Assembly (NCBI GenBank): GCA_021234155.1
Contig: JAJEKV010000084.1
Location: forward strand, 558,001 to 622,000
Reading direction: 5' to 3'
Source: Isoetes taiwanensis
Taxonomy: Eukaryota > Streptophyta > Lycopodiopsida > Isoetales > Isoetaceae
DNA length: 64,000 nucleotides
In this document: positions 34,330 to 46,094 of the stretch, in pieces
Layout of the letters: the number at the start of each line of letters is the position of its first letter
Position numbering within the stretch: position 1 is the stretch's first letter
The notes under the pieces: generated by a model
Databases searched by the model: none
Seen by the model: only the letters and a program-made list of their open reading frames with translations
What the model was told of the DNA's origin: nothing
Made by a program: the position numbers and the translations under genes

Positions 34330-34450
34330 AAGCAGGAGTAGGAGCAGGAGCTGGAGCTGGAGTAGGAATTGGAACTGGAGCAGGGGCAGGGGCTGGAGCT
34401 GGAGCAGGAATTGGAACTGGAGCAGGAGCAGGAATTCGAGCAAGAACTGG
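34330..34450 (-). repeat. Coding minisatellite: Pro/Ala linker of the gypsy polyprotein
   Basis: Plus-strand GGAGCAGGAGCTGGAGC-type repeats encode alternating Ala-Pro and Val-Pro-Ile-Pro on the minus strand, in frame with the reverse-transcriptase start. A flexible linker between protease and reverse transcriptase is the simplest reading. Confidence 0.7.
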
Positions 34451-34696
34451 AGCTGAGACATCATCGAGAGCATGCTCAGAATATGGGGTATAAACTGGAG
34501 CAGAGACAAGAGTCGAATCAGAACATGACGTAGAAACAGGAACAACAAGAACGGAATCAGGAGCCCACGATACTGCATGGATTGAAGTCGATATTGGTAC
34601 AAAGGCCTGAACTACAGATGAACTGGAACTAGAGCTAGAACCAGCAAATTGAAATGATCTAGTATGCTAATCAATCTGTGGGTTATAAAGCTCGAG

Positions 34697-35705
34697 TCAA
34701 AGCAGACACAAGGCTACTGGCGCATGTGGGCTAGCGATAAGATTGAAGGAAATGCTACAAGAAACTCTTTCGAACAAAACATTACATTCTGTAACTGTAC
34801 TCGAGGAGATCTCCCCTCCATCAATTAATTCAACAGAACTAGGATGCTGAACCTTGCTTCTACGGATGGCGTGCTTACTGGCGAATGCACTATCCATAAA
34901 GCATGCACCACAATCAAGTTGCGCCAATGCTTCCAACCTTCCAACCTCTGATTTCAATGATATAGAGATGAAAAATGCCTTGCTGACCTTGTCCGATGGA
35001 ATAAACATGTCAAGAAGTGTGGAAGAAGTGTGAGAGAAGGCGGCTAGCCGACGAGAGACTTCTACTACTTGGACCGGCCCCTGAAGTTTTTCGACTGATT
35101 TGAACGCTTCACAGGGCATCTACAAGCAATATGACCAGCTCCTCTACAGTAGAGGCAAAGATTAGCCTCTTTCTGATGCTGCTTCTCAGCCGCAGATAAG
35201 AGTCGAAGTGCCCGATCGATCTGCATAAACTCAGGTCCAGACCTGCTGGATTCTACCCCGGGGAAGGCATAGCTACAGACGCTTGTGTGATTGGGAAAAC
35301 CTGACTACGTCTCTATTGCCTATGTTCGAAGAGCCAATTATCACATCGAACTGCAAACTGAGGGTCCTCCATAGACAACAACATATCTTTGACATTCTCA
35401 TGTAAACCCCTTCGAAAACAATCTCGAAGTGCAACATCATCCCAGGCTGTATCTACCACAATTTGACGAAATTCTGATGCATGTACTGAAGCTGGACGAG
35501 AGTTTTGCCTTAGATTGCAAAGTTTTGTGACTGTTGTGCGCTGACGATCGGTGTCTCCAAAGCATGCCTCGAGTTCTGCAGTAAAAGCAGCAAAATCTTG
35601 CAACTCTGGGGCTCCTTTCTCCTGTAAAGGAGCAAACCAACTTAGAGCTGGCCCTATGACGAGAGAACTAATCAACCCAACTTGTTCCTTGCCCGGGGGA
35701 TTCAC
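34697..35705 (-). pseudogene. Ty3/gypsy gag, zinc knuckle and protease (copy A)
   Basis: Gag core 35705-35313: NPPGKEQVGLISSLVIGPAL, SWFAPLQEKGAPELQDF, LCNLRQNSRPASVHASEF, DCFRRGLHENVKDML, typical of chromovirus-like gypsy Gag. A CCHC knuckle (CLYCRGAGHIACRC) lies near 35116-35157 in another frame. The protease region 35119-34697 has ALAQLDCGACFMDSAFA, where the catalytic D-S/T-G is D-C-G. Frameshifts separate the parts. The N-terminal part of Gag is missing or out of frame beyond 35705. The continuation into linker and RT lies at 34309-34450. Confidence 0.85.
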
Positions 35706-36402
35706 CTTTGATCAGCGTATAACCCACGAGAGTTCAACGGAGGGGTGTTTTTTGGACCATTTGCGTACGTGTGCTTAGGGGTTAGGGGTGTTTTTAGGCA
35801 CTAATTTGGAGCAATATCTATACACAAAGGGGTTAAATTGCCTTTTAAAATTGCGTATATAAGGGGAGTTTTTTGCTACCCTCGAACGCAGATGCCATAC
35901 CCCCTTATGTATAAGTGCATCCCGGGGTTCCCTCCTCGACCATGGAATATCAATAAGGGTGGAGCTAGATCACAAGCCCTGATCTGATTCAAAAACCTAC
36001 AAAGCTTGGACCGATTTCTTTGTCCGGACTTTTCTAGCGACCTAATCTTAGGCCCCCGATAGCCTCAATCTAGAGGTAGAAGCGATTCATGTGAAGTAAC
36101 ACGTTCCTTAAAGCTCTTTATAAAACATCAAATATGAGCAAAAAAAATGCTTAGGATCGAGCAAGCAAGAACCGAAGGGGATTACGCTTCAAACCGTCAT
36201 GAACCTATGAGCGAAAATAAGAAAAATACTTCAAAAATATGCAAGAAATACGGAGGAAATATGCCAAGATCGACAAAGAATCTAATACATGAACAAGAAT
36301 CAGAAGTACAATGGCCCAAAGGCAAGCAGGAACATGAGACAAATGCCAAGAAGGCTCAAGACTGGCATTGAACCGGAATGGTTCGACAAGACGGAGGTGC
36401 CT

Positions 36403-36415
36403 CCTTATATATTTA
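36403..36415 (-). promoter_or_regulatory. TATA box reading toward gypsy gag (copy A)
   Basis: TAAATATATAAGG on the minus strand with an inverted CCAAT box directly upstream (plus GCCAAT at about 36417-36422). Confidence 0.55.
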
Positions 36416-36458
36416 GGCCAATGGTTAGGATCGCGCCAAGTGTCATGCATGCATGTAG

Positions 36459-36478
36459 GTTCTAGACTATTCTAGAAC
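36459..36478 (-). promoter_or_regulatory. Heat-shock-element-like site (copy A)
   Basis: Minus strand GTTCTAGAATAGTCTAGAAC is four adjoining nTTCn/nGAAn pentamers with one mismatch (GTC for TTC). It is 44 bp upstream of the TATA box, a usual distance for heat-shock-factor sites. Confidence 0.5.
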
Positions 36479-37924
36479 CTCTTGGAAACAACTCCGATAT
36501 GAGAAAGACGTGAGGGAATGTCTTCAACAAATATTGGTAGCGCACTTGACAAATGTGTGTGACTTGCAACTAGAAGGTTATGAGTTTAAACCTGTCTTGT
36601 GCAACTACCCTTTTACATCTGTGTGCCATCTTTTGTATATACGAGTATAATGTTCGTATGATACAAATATCCATATGGTCGTCACAGAGAAGGCATTTTT
36701 ATTGAACTTCAGATGCGAAAGGCAATGCCAGTATTTCATGAGCACATACCTATCTATATGATATTTCACGCTGAAACAAATGTACTAAGAAGATATACAG
36801 TGTGATGTAATGCGTTGTTCAGGTCTCTTATTGGAGGCGTATGTGCACATTAGAAAAGACATTGGTCCAGCTTCAGTCATGAGCGCATAGATATCTATGT
36901 TCAATGCCTCTAAAACAAAATGTCAGGCATTAGTTAAGGGCATACTTACTATATTTTGATGGTATGGATATCATATTCTTCAGACTATATCTATACTTGA
37001 TATTACAATGTACAGTTAATATTCTGTCTCCGCACACTTAAGCAGCAAGTCTTTGATGGACTATTATTAGTTGCAATATTACAGTCAATATTTTATGTCC
37101 ACGGATTAATCAGCAATTAATTACGTCAAAATAGGCTGCTACTCTACTGCATCTAATTTAGAGCATCAAGAATGGATATAAATGCGTCAATTCTCAGCTA
37201 AAGGATTACACTTTGCACATGGGACTATGAAATCCTAGAGATGCTTGCATTTAGCAACTACACATTACAAAGGAATGACTGTATTCCATTCCAATTAGGG
37301 AGGAGAACTCAGAAAAGAGAAAATAACTAGTGAAGACGTTGAGAATGCGCTATAGGGTCATTCTCGTCCTTAGACATGCTGTTAACAGCTTCGACAGAGA
37401 ATTATTTGTCGAATGTAAAATTTAGGTATCTCGAATCATGTGGTGTACCTGAATCCATAGTGCATATGGCGATGTCCTACCCAGCTCGCTTTGTGATGCC
37501 CTAGTGACGGATGGCGCCTGCCTGAGCGCCTGCCCGTCTGCCTGCCTGAGCGCCTGGGCGCCTTCAGGGTTGCCTGGGCGCAGTGACGGATGGCGCCTGG
37601 GAGGCGCAGTGATGGATGGCGCCGGTGAGCCTGCGAGAGCGTGCCTGAGCGTATGTGCCTGAGAGCATGCCTGGATCGGTGGAGCATTTCGGTGAGGAGG
37701 CACCTTCACTGGGCGATTTCCCTGAGCGGTTTCTCTGAGCGCTGCCTTCCCTGAGCGTCTGGGCGATTGGCATTGGGGGCGTCTGTTTTCCAGCACACAG
37801 CGGTGAAGAGGTTACGGTTCGGAGGCGTTTGGTGAAGTCTTGTCTGTTGGAGGTATGCTTATTGCTTTTTGCAATAGCATGGATTTTTGGATGTGTAGTC
37901 ATCCTGGCAACAGTTTTTTCCTAG

Positions 37925-38079
37925 GTGGTTTTTAATCTGGGCCATGGTGATTATGTTTTGTTCTGTGGGCTTCGGCCCTTGTTCTGGTTAGGGACTTCGG
38001 TCCCGTCTTGTACTTGTGGTCCCATAACCCGATTGGGTTCCGTGGACATTAAAAGTTTCTTCCTTCCTTCCTTCCTTCT
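37925..38079 (+). mobile_element. LINE/SINE 3' end with terminal hairpin and TTCC tail (copy A)
   Basis: Three successive hairpins: GGGC-TTCG-GCCC (37967-37978), GGGA-CTTCGG-TCCC (37991-38004) and AACCC-GATT-GGGTT (38026-38039), then CGTGGACATTAAAAG and a TTCC repeat to about 38079. The upstream 37430-37924 part is GC-rich with GCGCCTG repeats and no frame; it may belong to the same element. Confidence 0.65.
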
Positions 38080-41000
38080 ATTCTGCTTTTTTGGCTCCAC
38101 AAGTTTTTTCATCCATCTATTCTCCTACCAGCTAATCGTCAATTTATTTCTGATTATTTCTTCTCAACGGGTTGGCTTTATGTGATTGCTTTTGAGGTGC
38201 TGCTGTCTTCACTCTGGCTCTTTGGCTTTTCAAAGGTGAGTTTATTTCGATGGATTGGTTTGTTCTTTTTCATTGTGTTTGGTCTGTAGTGACGAACTGG
38301 TTTGATTCGAGTGGTTTTGATTAATTGCTCTGCGGCTAAGCATGTGTGGTCCGAGTTATTTTGATGGATCCTTTACTCCGAGTTCTTCCGATGATAGCCT
38401 CCTCTGTTTGGGTCTCTCCTTTGCCATCTGATCTCTGCGGTCTGCCCGCCCTTGGTGGATCGTTGGCTTCCCTCTTTCCCATGTTTCCAGTTGTCAGTTT
38501 GTTTGGTTCAGGAAGTTCTAGCGTGCATTCCCGCTTCTCATATTTCTGGTTTCCTACCTTGTTTCTCAGCTTCCTGGCTTACTCTCGATCCTACCCAGCT
38601 CGCTTTGATTCCTTTGTTGCTTGATTCTGGGCCTTGTTTGCATGATGGTTTGGTGCTGGGGATGCAGCTTCCTCATCTGGCCGTCTTACCACGAATCAAT
38701 GCCCCTTTCTGTCCGTTTGACAATCTCTTTTCAAACTAATCCGAGGTCTGCAACAGCCGATATTTGAGCTCGTCGGGTGCCTTTATGGGTCAATTTTTTC
38801 CTTTCCTGAGCCTCTTGATATGTAGCATCCACAACTGCATCAGACCTCATATCCGGCCTGCATCCAGCGCCCATGGCCGATCTGCCACCGCTTCCGATGA
38901 CGCAGTTGCTTTCTTGGGCAGGGATACCAGGTGTCAGTTTCCCTTGCCCCTTTCTTTAGGGTTACCGGGTGCATTTTTTCCCTTCTTACATTTGTTATGT
39001 GCTTGTTCTATGAGTTTGATAGGGCTTGTGTTGGTAGAAGTGTTTTTGTGTTTGTCGTGTTCTTGTCATTGTATTTTGCTCTTGCTTTTGTCGAATCTCG
39101 AATCTCGTGTCCTTTTTTTATTATATTTTATGCTTGCTCGTTAATTTCTTTGGGCGTTCCATCTTCTATGTTACAGCTAACACTATGTGAACATATAAGT
39201 TGTTGCATGTGATGCTCTTGCATATACACTTCTATCGGTGCCCCATATTAATCGACATCTCAAGGTTGCTCATCATGGCGGATTACGTGAGGAAATCAAT
39301 GGCGGCGTTGATCACATACATGTGCAAGGGTTACATGGGAACTAGTTAACATATTTCTTAATAAGATGTACATGATCTATTCCGGTAAGACGGCTTGTGA
39401 CCTACTCTGCTGTACAAGTGACATGAGAGTAAGTTTTGCATATAAGGCTTGATATTCATAATGCACCTTGAAGCTTTGTTTTAGTGGTTCTCCTTGTTCA
39501 GTTCTCTTGACGTTGATAGGCTATACTTTTCTTATTCCCTTGAATCGATATTTTAGGCGTATATGCTTCTTACATGCATTTGTTGTCCTCCTAGTTTCTC
39601 TTGATGTTGATAGACTATACTTTTCTTATTCCCTTGAATCGATATTTTAAGCATATATGCTTCTTACAGGCATTTGTTGTCCTCCTAGCAATAATGTTTT
39701 TGTAGCATGTCACATTGCATTGGCATATTATGCATAGGCGTTTCATCCTGTCATGGGGTATTGTATTTCACATTTGATGTCGTACGGATTGAATGGAACT
39801 TTATCGCTTATGGCTCCTTCTAACTCAAGTTGCATGGTTTTTCTTTGTAACGATGTGAGTCGCTCATAATCGATAAACTCAGGTCCCCTTCAACACCAGT
39901 TTGATGTCTCTCGGGCATTGTACTCCCTATCATGCAGACTTGAACATACTTTTTCTGCCGCGTACATTTATCAAGGTTGCACCCTCTGCCTCCGAGAATA
40001 GGGATCATTGTACAGGTGTGTTCAGGTCCACTTTGCCCTTGTTTGTTCAGTTTGTCTTTAATGTTTGGAACCATTCGTTTGCTCATCGGGGTCGTTTGTT
40101 GGTGTCTCTTGGTTATATGTTGCACAGTTACATATGAGTTAGTTGCATCCAGTCTCCCCTTCCTTTGAATGTGTATCTTCGCCATGGCTTTTGGTCCCAT
40201 GGGTCTTATTTCTTCATTTTTGACATTTTCATTTTCGCCTGTGACTATCTCTATGCTCCTTTGACTTGCTGGATCATATTCGAGTACCATATGTGCTTGT
40301 GTAACTATAGCTAAGGTTGGTATGTCTCTTACTCCATGCTTGTTTTGTTCCTCGATGTTGTCCTTGTGCTCACTTTGGCTAGTTTTTATTTTGTGATTCT
40401 TGTTCTTTCTGCTTTTTGAGTTTCAATATTATTCGGTGGTTATAGATTTCAGGCTCATGCCCATGTTTTCGCTTTTAGTGCTAGTCGCTGACGTTGAAGG
40501 GGGGTCCTTGTAATCTCCTCAGGGCTTACGCTTATCTTCATAGGCTTTATGTGCTTTGTCATTTTAGCTCATTTGTTCTATGATTGTGCACATCATTTTT
40601 TCTGTTTATGGTGCTGTTAGTATGTATTTTCTAGAGAGGCGCATGATCCATTCCTATATTCCTCAGTTCTTCCTCATGGATGTCTTTGAGGGCCTTTGTA
40701 CACTCTTTTCTTAGTTTTTTCATGGCTGCCTTAAGGGCCTATAAGACTTTTGCATGCGGCCTTATATTCGTTGTCCATGTTCTCCGTTCCTATATTCACG
40801 TTGCCATTCATTCCAGTTCGACTTGTGTGCCTGAAAGGAGGGTTCATTTTTGGTTCATTCTTTTTATCTCCCTTTTGCTCCTAATTTCATCAAGCTCCTT
40901 TTGAGTTATATTCCCTCCATTGATTCTTTAACCTCTTGAATCGCCTTGGTTCTTTTCTCTATGTACCCAGTTGCTTTCGTTGATCTTTGCATTCTCTCTC

Positions 41001-42044
41001 ACAGTCGGTCGCTTTTGCATATGATCATTTTGCTCTAAAAGTTCCATTTTTTAGTAAGAGCATCCATTTGAGCATTTCATAACTTCAGTTTGTTGCCTCG
41101 GTTATTGCTTCTCGATTCTATGCAATTCGATCTTTGCATTCTCTATACTAGCATCCTTTGCACCTTAGATCTTCAATCTTCAAAACATACTTTTGTTTCG
41201 TTTCTTTTACTCATGTTTCGGTTTGGTATTTGCTCTTTATGTATGTATGTTTGGCAAGGATGAGTTCTGTTTCTCGGTATAATAATATGTCCATAGTTGG
41301 ATGTCGAGTTAATTACTTTGCTTTTCTATCGTTCCACTCTCTCCGACCAGTTTCTATCCTTTTCATTCATTGCAGGCTTGTTAACTTTGGTCTATTTTGT
41401 TTCTTACTGGTAGTATGCTCTCGTTGTTTCGGTGAATCACATTTCATATTCTTTCTGGTTTTTTCTTTGTGATCAGCGTTTTAGATTAATTTATTTGTTG
41501 GGCGGTGTGTTTTGGTCATAGATGTATGCAATCGGTGGTCTTGTCCCCTTCTTGGCTCATCCTTCCTTAGGGGATTGATCGTTCTTCGTATTCAGAATCA
41601 TTCTTCTACTTAGTTGACCATTCTTTTTGGGTTTCACATTTCATGACCCCATTTTGGAGTTGTGGATGCTTTTATGGGTTGTTGGGACCCGGAGTTGTTT
41701 TTTGTACTTAGCGTTACCTTGGGCTAACACTCTGCATATCTTACATGTCGACTCATCTCTTTGGGTTTCACATTTTCATGGCCCCTTTTTGTAGTTGTAG
41801 ATGCTTTATATGGTTGGTTTGAGGATTTGGAGTTGTTTTTTGTATTTGCCTTATGTTGAACTAACACTTTGCATTGCATATATTTTACATGTCGACTTAT
41901 ATTCCACACCCTTGTATTTTCACATGTGGTTCTACTGGTTTACTTTTTCTATGGTTTGTTATATAGTTCTATTTACACATTACCTTAGGTTGTTCCGCTT
42001 TTAATGTTTTGGTTGCAATTGTTTTCATTGCTCCGCTGTGTCAT

Positions 42045-42045
<1 letters not shown>
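38080..42045. other. T-rich sequence without recognisable genes (copy A)
   Basis: Short hydrophobic frames here are explained by the T-rich composition. A 95-bp tandem pair lies at about 39503-39690 (TTCTCTTGA(C/T)GTTGATAG). Bases 39661-41563 are absent from copy B. Confidence 0.6.
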
Positions 42046-42141
<96 letters not shown>

Positions 42142-42198
42142 GGATAGATGGATAGATGGATAGATGGATAGATGGATAGATGGATAGATGGATAGATG

Positions 42199-42267
<69 letters not shown>

Positions 42268-42279
42268 GTAGGTAGATAC
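42046..42279. repeat. GATA microsatellite with GGATAGAT centre (copy A)
   Basis: GATA repeats flank a central block of GATG-GATA units and end in GGTAGGTAG. Confidence 0.97.
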
Positions 42280-42875
42280 ATTATTGTTCCTTGTACCCTG
42301 AGGCCCGTGGACTTATGTAGCATGGGCGAGCTCCCATATGTAGCAAAATAACAGGGGGTTTCTTTTGTATTTTTATACTTTTTTCCTTAAGGTTTTTATA
42401 TGATTTGATGAGGTATTCCATGAGACGTACTAATTGGTACATATAGAGTGTGCATACGCCGGCCTTGATTTTAGTGCCAATTTCCAATGGTTCACATATG
42501 AATTCCTGAAGCTCAAGCATGCTTTCGACCAAATGCATTTTAGGGTTCGACCAAAAATGCATTTCGTAACGAATCCGGGAAGGCCAAGGAACTTCAGCGA
42601 CCCAAGAAGGCTTTTCATTTGACTTGTGTAGCGGATCTGGTGAAGAAGCAGAGAAGAAATAGCTGCAGTTTTCATACGGTTTGTTTCTCAGGAAAGCCAA
42701 CTGCCCAGAATCGGCTCCTACAAGCAATTCAGGTATTCCAGAATCGGCTCCTTTCTGTACACTGCCCTTTGTTCTTTCTATAGAAAACTCCAAATTAATT
42801 GTCATCGGATGCTAATTCCCTACTTATGTTTTGTCATCTAGAAATTACTGAAATATTGAAATTGTATATGATCCT

Positions 42876-43910
42876 TTGCAAAGGTTGGCTCATCCAGGAG
42901 GGGCTTTAGCAACGAATAAGGTCTCTGCGTTGGTTAAATTTTTGAAAAGGAAGCTTGAGAGTGGCCCAGTATCTTTAGATCCAGATCTTGTTTTACGTGT
43001 TGTGCATAATGCTAAGGCTTCAATCAAGCCAGGTATCTCTTGTATTTTTAGAACGTTTTGATCTGCACCGTTTGTTCTTAATGCCTATGTCATTTCATGC
43101 TTTACAAGGCATGTTTTGTTGAATAATCTAGTTGGTACAGGGCCATATGGTCGTATTGTAGCATCTGACGTTGAAATTACTGCTGGAAAAAAGCCTACCG
43201 TTTTTGTAGTCCCTTGCATTTTCATTTTTGAAATATGGCGTTGCCTGATATGATGAGAATACATAGGTTTCTTGAGAGTTTAACAAACTTTGTGAGATGG
43301 GATTCTTGGATGATGCATTAGAAGCCGCAGAGATTATGCAACAGCAAGGAATTGTTATGACAAGAAACATCGCATACTCCCTTCTACGGAAGCTGAGAAG
43401 CGGAAATCTTTAGAATGCGGTAGAAGACTCCGGTCTCTTATTCTTCACAGGTTGGATAGAATTTCTGTTCTAGGCGATCATCTCATACGGATTTTTTCTT
43501 GCCATAAGAGTTTATATGAAGCTAATTGGGCATTTGATGCAATAGAGAAACAAACTTCATACACATGGCTGCAATCATTCTAACAAATGCTAAAATTTGG
43601 GGAAATGTTGTACGACTCTTGACTTGTACCACAGAATGCACATATTGGAAATAAGAACTGATGTATATACATACGTTGCTGTCTTCAATCTTGCATGATG
43701 AAAAAATTGATGTTTCATGGAAGGATTATACACGCTGAGGGCATTGTTAACAAACTCCAATTGGATGATGTGATGGGGAGCACCCTCATCCATATGTATG
43801 CTATGTCGCGAACTCTTAGGAGATGCATGCCAAGAGCCAAAGCATTCGGCATATCGGTGCCCTGGATATTTATTGAGATCCTTTAAGAAAGCAAATAATA
43901 TTTTAACCGA
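42876..43910 (+). pseudogene. Pentatricopeptide repeat (PPR) protein pseudogene (copy A)
   Basis: PPR proteins bind organellar RNA for editing, splicing or stability. The first segment (42876-43033) reads LAHPGGALATNKVSALVKFL and ends at a donor-like CCAG|GTATCT. After a gap the PPR part begins at 43282: NKLCEMGFLDDALEAAEIM, ECGRRLRSLILHRLDRISVLGDHLIRIFSCHKSLYEA cut into 35-residue units, AFDAIEKQTSYTW, LDLYHRMHILEIRTDVYTYVAVF, HGRIIHAEGIVNKLQLDDVMGSTLIHMYA. These are P/L/S-type repeats. At least three frame changes and stops (for example TAG after SGNL near 43411) break it. Homology fades by about 43905. Confidence 0.8.
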
Positions 43911-44590
43911 ATTCATTCTTATTTTACTCGTGGTATATACCCGGGGATGGCCACATCATTCTTGCTATGGACTCATTGGATGGCCATTTGTCCATTTCAA
44001 TGTTTCTAACATAAAACATTGTCATATATCGAGATGAATAGTCACATTGCAACAAACTATTTCACCTAAAAATGCATTGTATTAAATGAAAATGCAATGT
44101 CCTTGATGTTTTATACAATCTCTTGAATTAATAATTAATATTCACGCCCTTAAAGTTTCTCTATTCTTTCTTTTGTTAGGGCCCGAAGGGCCCAAAATTT
44201 TTTTATATATAACAATCAATACATAATTACCATTAACATTATTAACACAAACCATTGCATTCAATGCATTTAAATTAAAATCCCCCTTAAACCCCCTTTG
44301 GTTTGGGTGCATATTCACACGGGGGTGACGTGGGGGCGGTGAGAGCCCTCATAATTGTATTTTTGCACGCATCTAAATCAACACCATATAGTATTAAAGC
44401 GAAATCTTATAGTATTTTTTTGCTAATCTTGTTATACAAGATAGCAAATTTTGTACTTGCATACCCCACAAACGAGGAACTTTACGTCACGGTGTAGATT
44501 AAGGAATAAAGGGGTGAATATGCCTATCCAACAAAGACACTACTAGCACATCATCTTTGGTTTACAATGTAACCTTTTAAAGGCTTTACT
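43911..44590. other. No gene; AT-rich with GGGCCC hairpin (copy A)
   Basis: Contains GGGCCC-GAA-GGGCCC near 44180, followed by a long AT-rich stretch. Also present in copy B. Confidence 0.5.
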
Positions 44591-44598
44591 TTTCTCTA

Positions 44599-46094
44599 TT
44601 ATCTACCGGCACCCAGCTTTGGATCGGCTTCATGGCCGTTGCGGGTCGCGTCGTTATCAATCGACTTTGAGTGGCGTTTTTGGCGGTTATGTTGCCTCTC
44701 GGGCGGTTCATAACGAAGCCCTTTTTTCTTTATGTACTTCGGTGCTTTGCCGTCATTTCCGTGTTTAAGGCGCGGATCCCTCATTGTTTACGGCCTTGTC
44801 ATCATGGTGTGTACCTGCCAATGACCCCACCTTATATCTCAGATTTGTTCACGATGCTTTCATATCTGGGGCATTCATTTAGCATATGATTTTCATCTTC
44901 CACTTCCCCTCGTCACAAATTACGCATAACCGATCCTCTCTCTCTATTCCCGCCACACTGTTTTTCAATTCTTAGGTCGTGGCTTCCCATTCGAATTTTG
45001 CTAGGATATCCTTCACGGCTTTTCCTAGTAGATTATCCCGATACATCTGGCGCCCTATCTGGCTGTCCCGGGTTGAATATTGTCATAAGCCATGTTGTCT
45101 TCGATTACGTGTGATTTTGCAACCAAGCTTATGCGTGGCTTTGTTTGTCCATTCATCATTCCATTCTCCTTCACTAATGAGGTCACTCTCGGACTCATCC
45201 CCATTTTCCTTGTCCACATTGCTACATCCCTAAACCATCCGTTGCTCGATTATGTGGGTTTTATTTGATTCAATCGATCGCGATGCTTCTTTGCTTATTC
45301 GGTTTTCCACACGCATTGTTCCTTATGAGATATCGATGGCCCTTTCCCATGCCCTTACTTCCATCGGTTTACGCCTTTTCTCTCATATATTATAGTTGTT
45401 TGTGGTGTATTAGTTCTCGGCTTAAATTCTTGTTTATGCCATTGCACGTAAAATTCCTTCTTGCTTTTCCCATTTCTTCTCTGTCGGGGCCGGTCCCCGG
45501 ACCTCGCCCCCATATAGGCGTGTAGTTGCAACTCTTTGCTTGTTGAAACGGATAGCATTTGATTTCCCGACTTATTATCCCGCTTACATTGCGTAAATTT
45601 TTCATATTGTAATAGCTTCCGATGGTCGTTTGGAATCTTGTATATGCCCCTTTAGCCCATTTCCACTGTCGTTGCGATCGCGTCATTATCCCGGATACAT
45701 GTATTACGTTGATTCTTCTAGTTATGTTCCCAAGTATCTAAATGGTTTATGTCTACTTTTGTGGCCGAAAAAGACTATTTTGGTTTTTGCGAGATTAACT
45801 GTCGATACTGTCTTTTTCGCGAAGTTTTTCCAACAGTTTGGATTCAGTAACTGCATGCATCCCCTTGTTCTTTGTGGCCATCATGCTCAGGTCATCTGCA
45901 TATAGCATGATGGGTACTTTGGTGTCTCCTAGAATAGGAGCGTCTGTGTCCCCTTGCTGTTCTGCTATAAAATCCTGTAATGCATCTATGTATATTCCAA
46001 ACAATGTGGGGGATAGTGGGCACCCCTGTTTGACCCCCGTGTCACAATCTATCGCTTTCCCTTCTTCTTCCATTTTCGCATATACACTGGGCTT
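44599..46094 (-). pseudogene. LINE reverse transcriptase, 3' half (copy A, heavily frameshifted)
   Basis: Begins at about 46094 with SPVYAKMEEEGKAIDCDTGV cut at KQGCPLSPTLFGIYIDALQDF, then MLYADDLSMMATKN (the YADD catalytic box). The following palm-to-C-terminus region, which is an open 370-codon frame in copy B (59271-60383), is here split into many frames by small changes, most at positions where copy B has CTG or CAG. Confidence 0.85.

Larger units (their letters stand above)
35706..37430. other. Probable LTR/leader of the gypsy element; no gene
   Basis: Contains a minus-strand promoter (next two entries) and untranslated sequence toward gag. LTR ends and a primer binding site could not be fixed. 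Nothing coding is supported. Confidence 0.45.

Noticed and set aside
37422..37796. Pro/Arg/His-rich frames on the minus strand
   Set aside because: Product of GC-rich GCGCCTG repeats; frames differ between copies A and B.
38346..39212. Hydrophobic, membrane-like frames, repeated at 54808-55676
   Set aside because: T-rich composition yields Phe/Leu/Ser frames by chance. They recur only because the DNA is duplicated.
41985..42323. Frame encoding a Tyr-Leu-Ser-Ile repeat, also at 56605-56868
   Set aside because: Translation of the GATA microsatellite.
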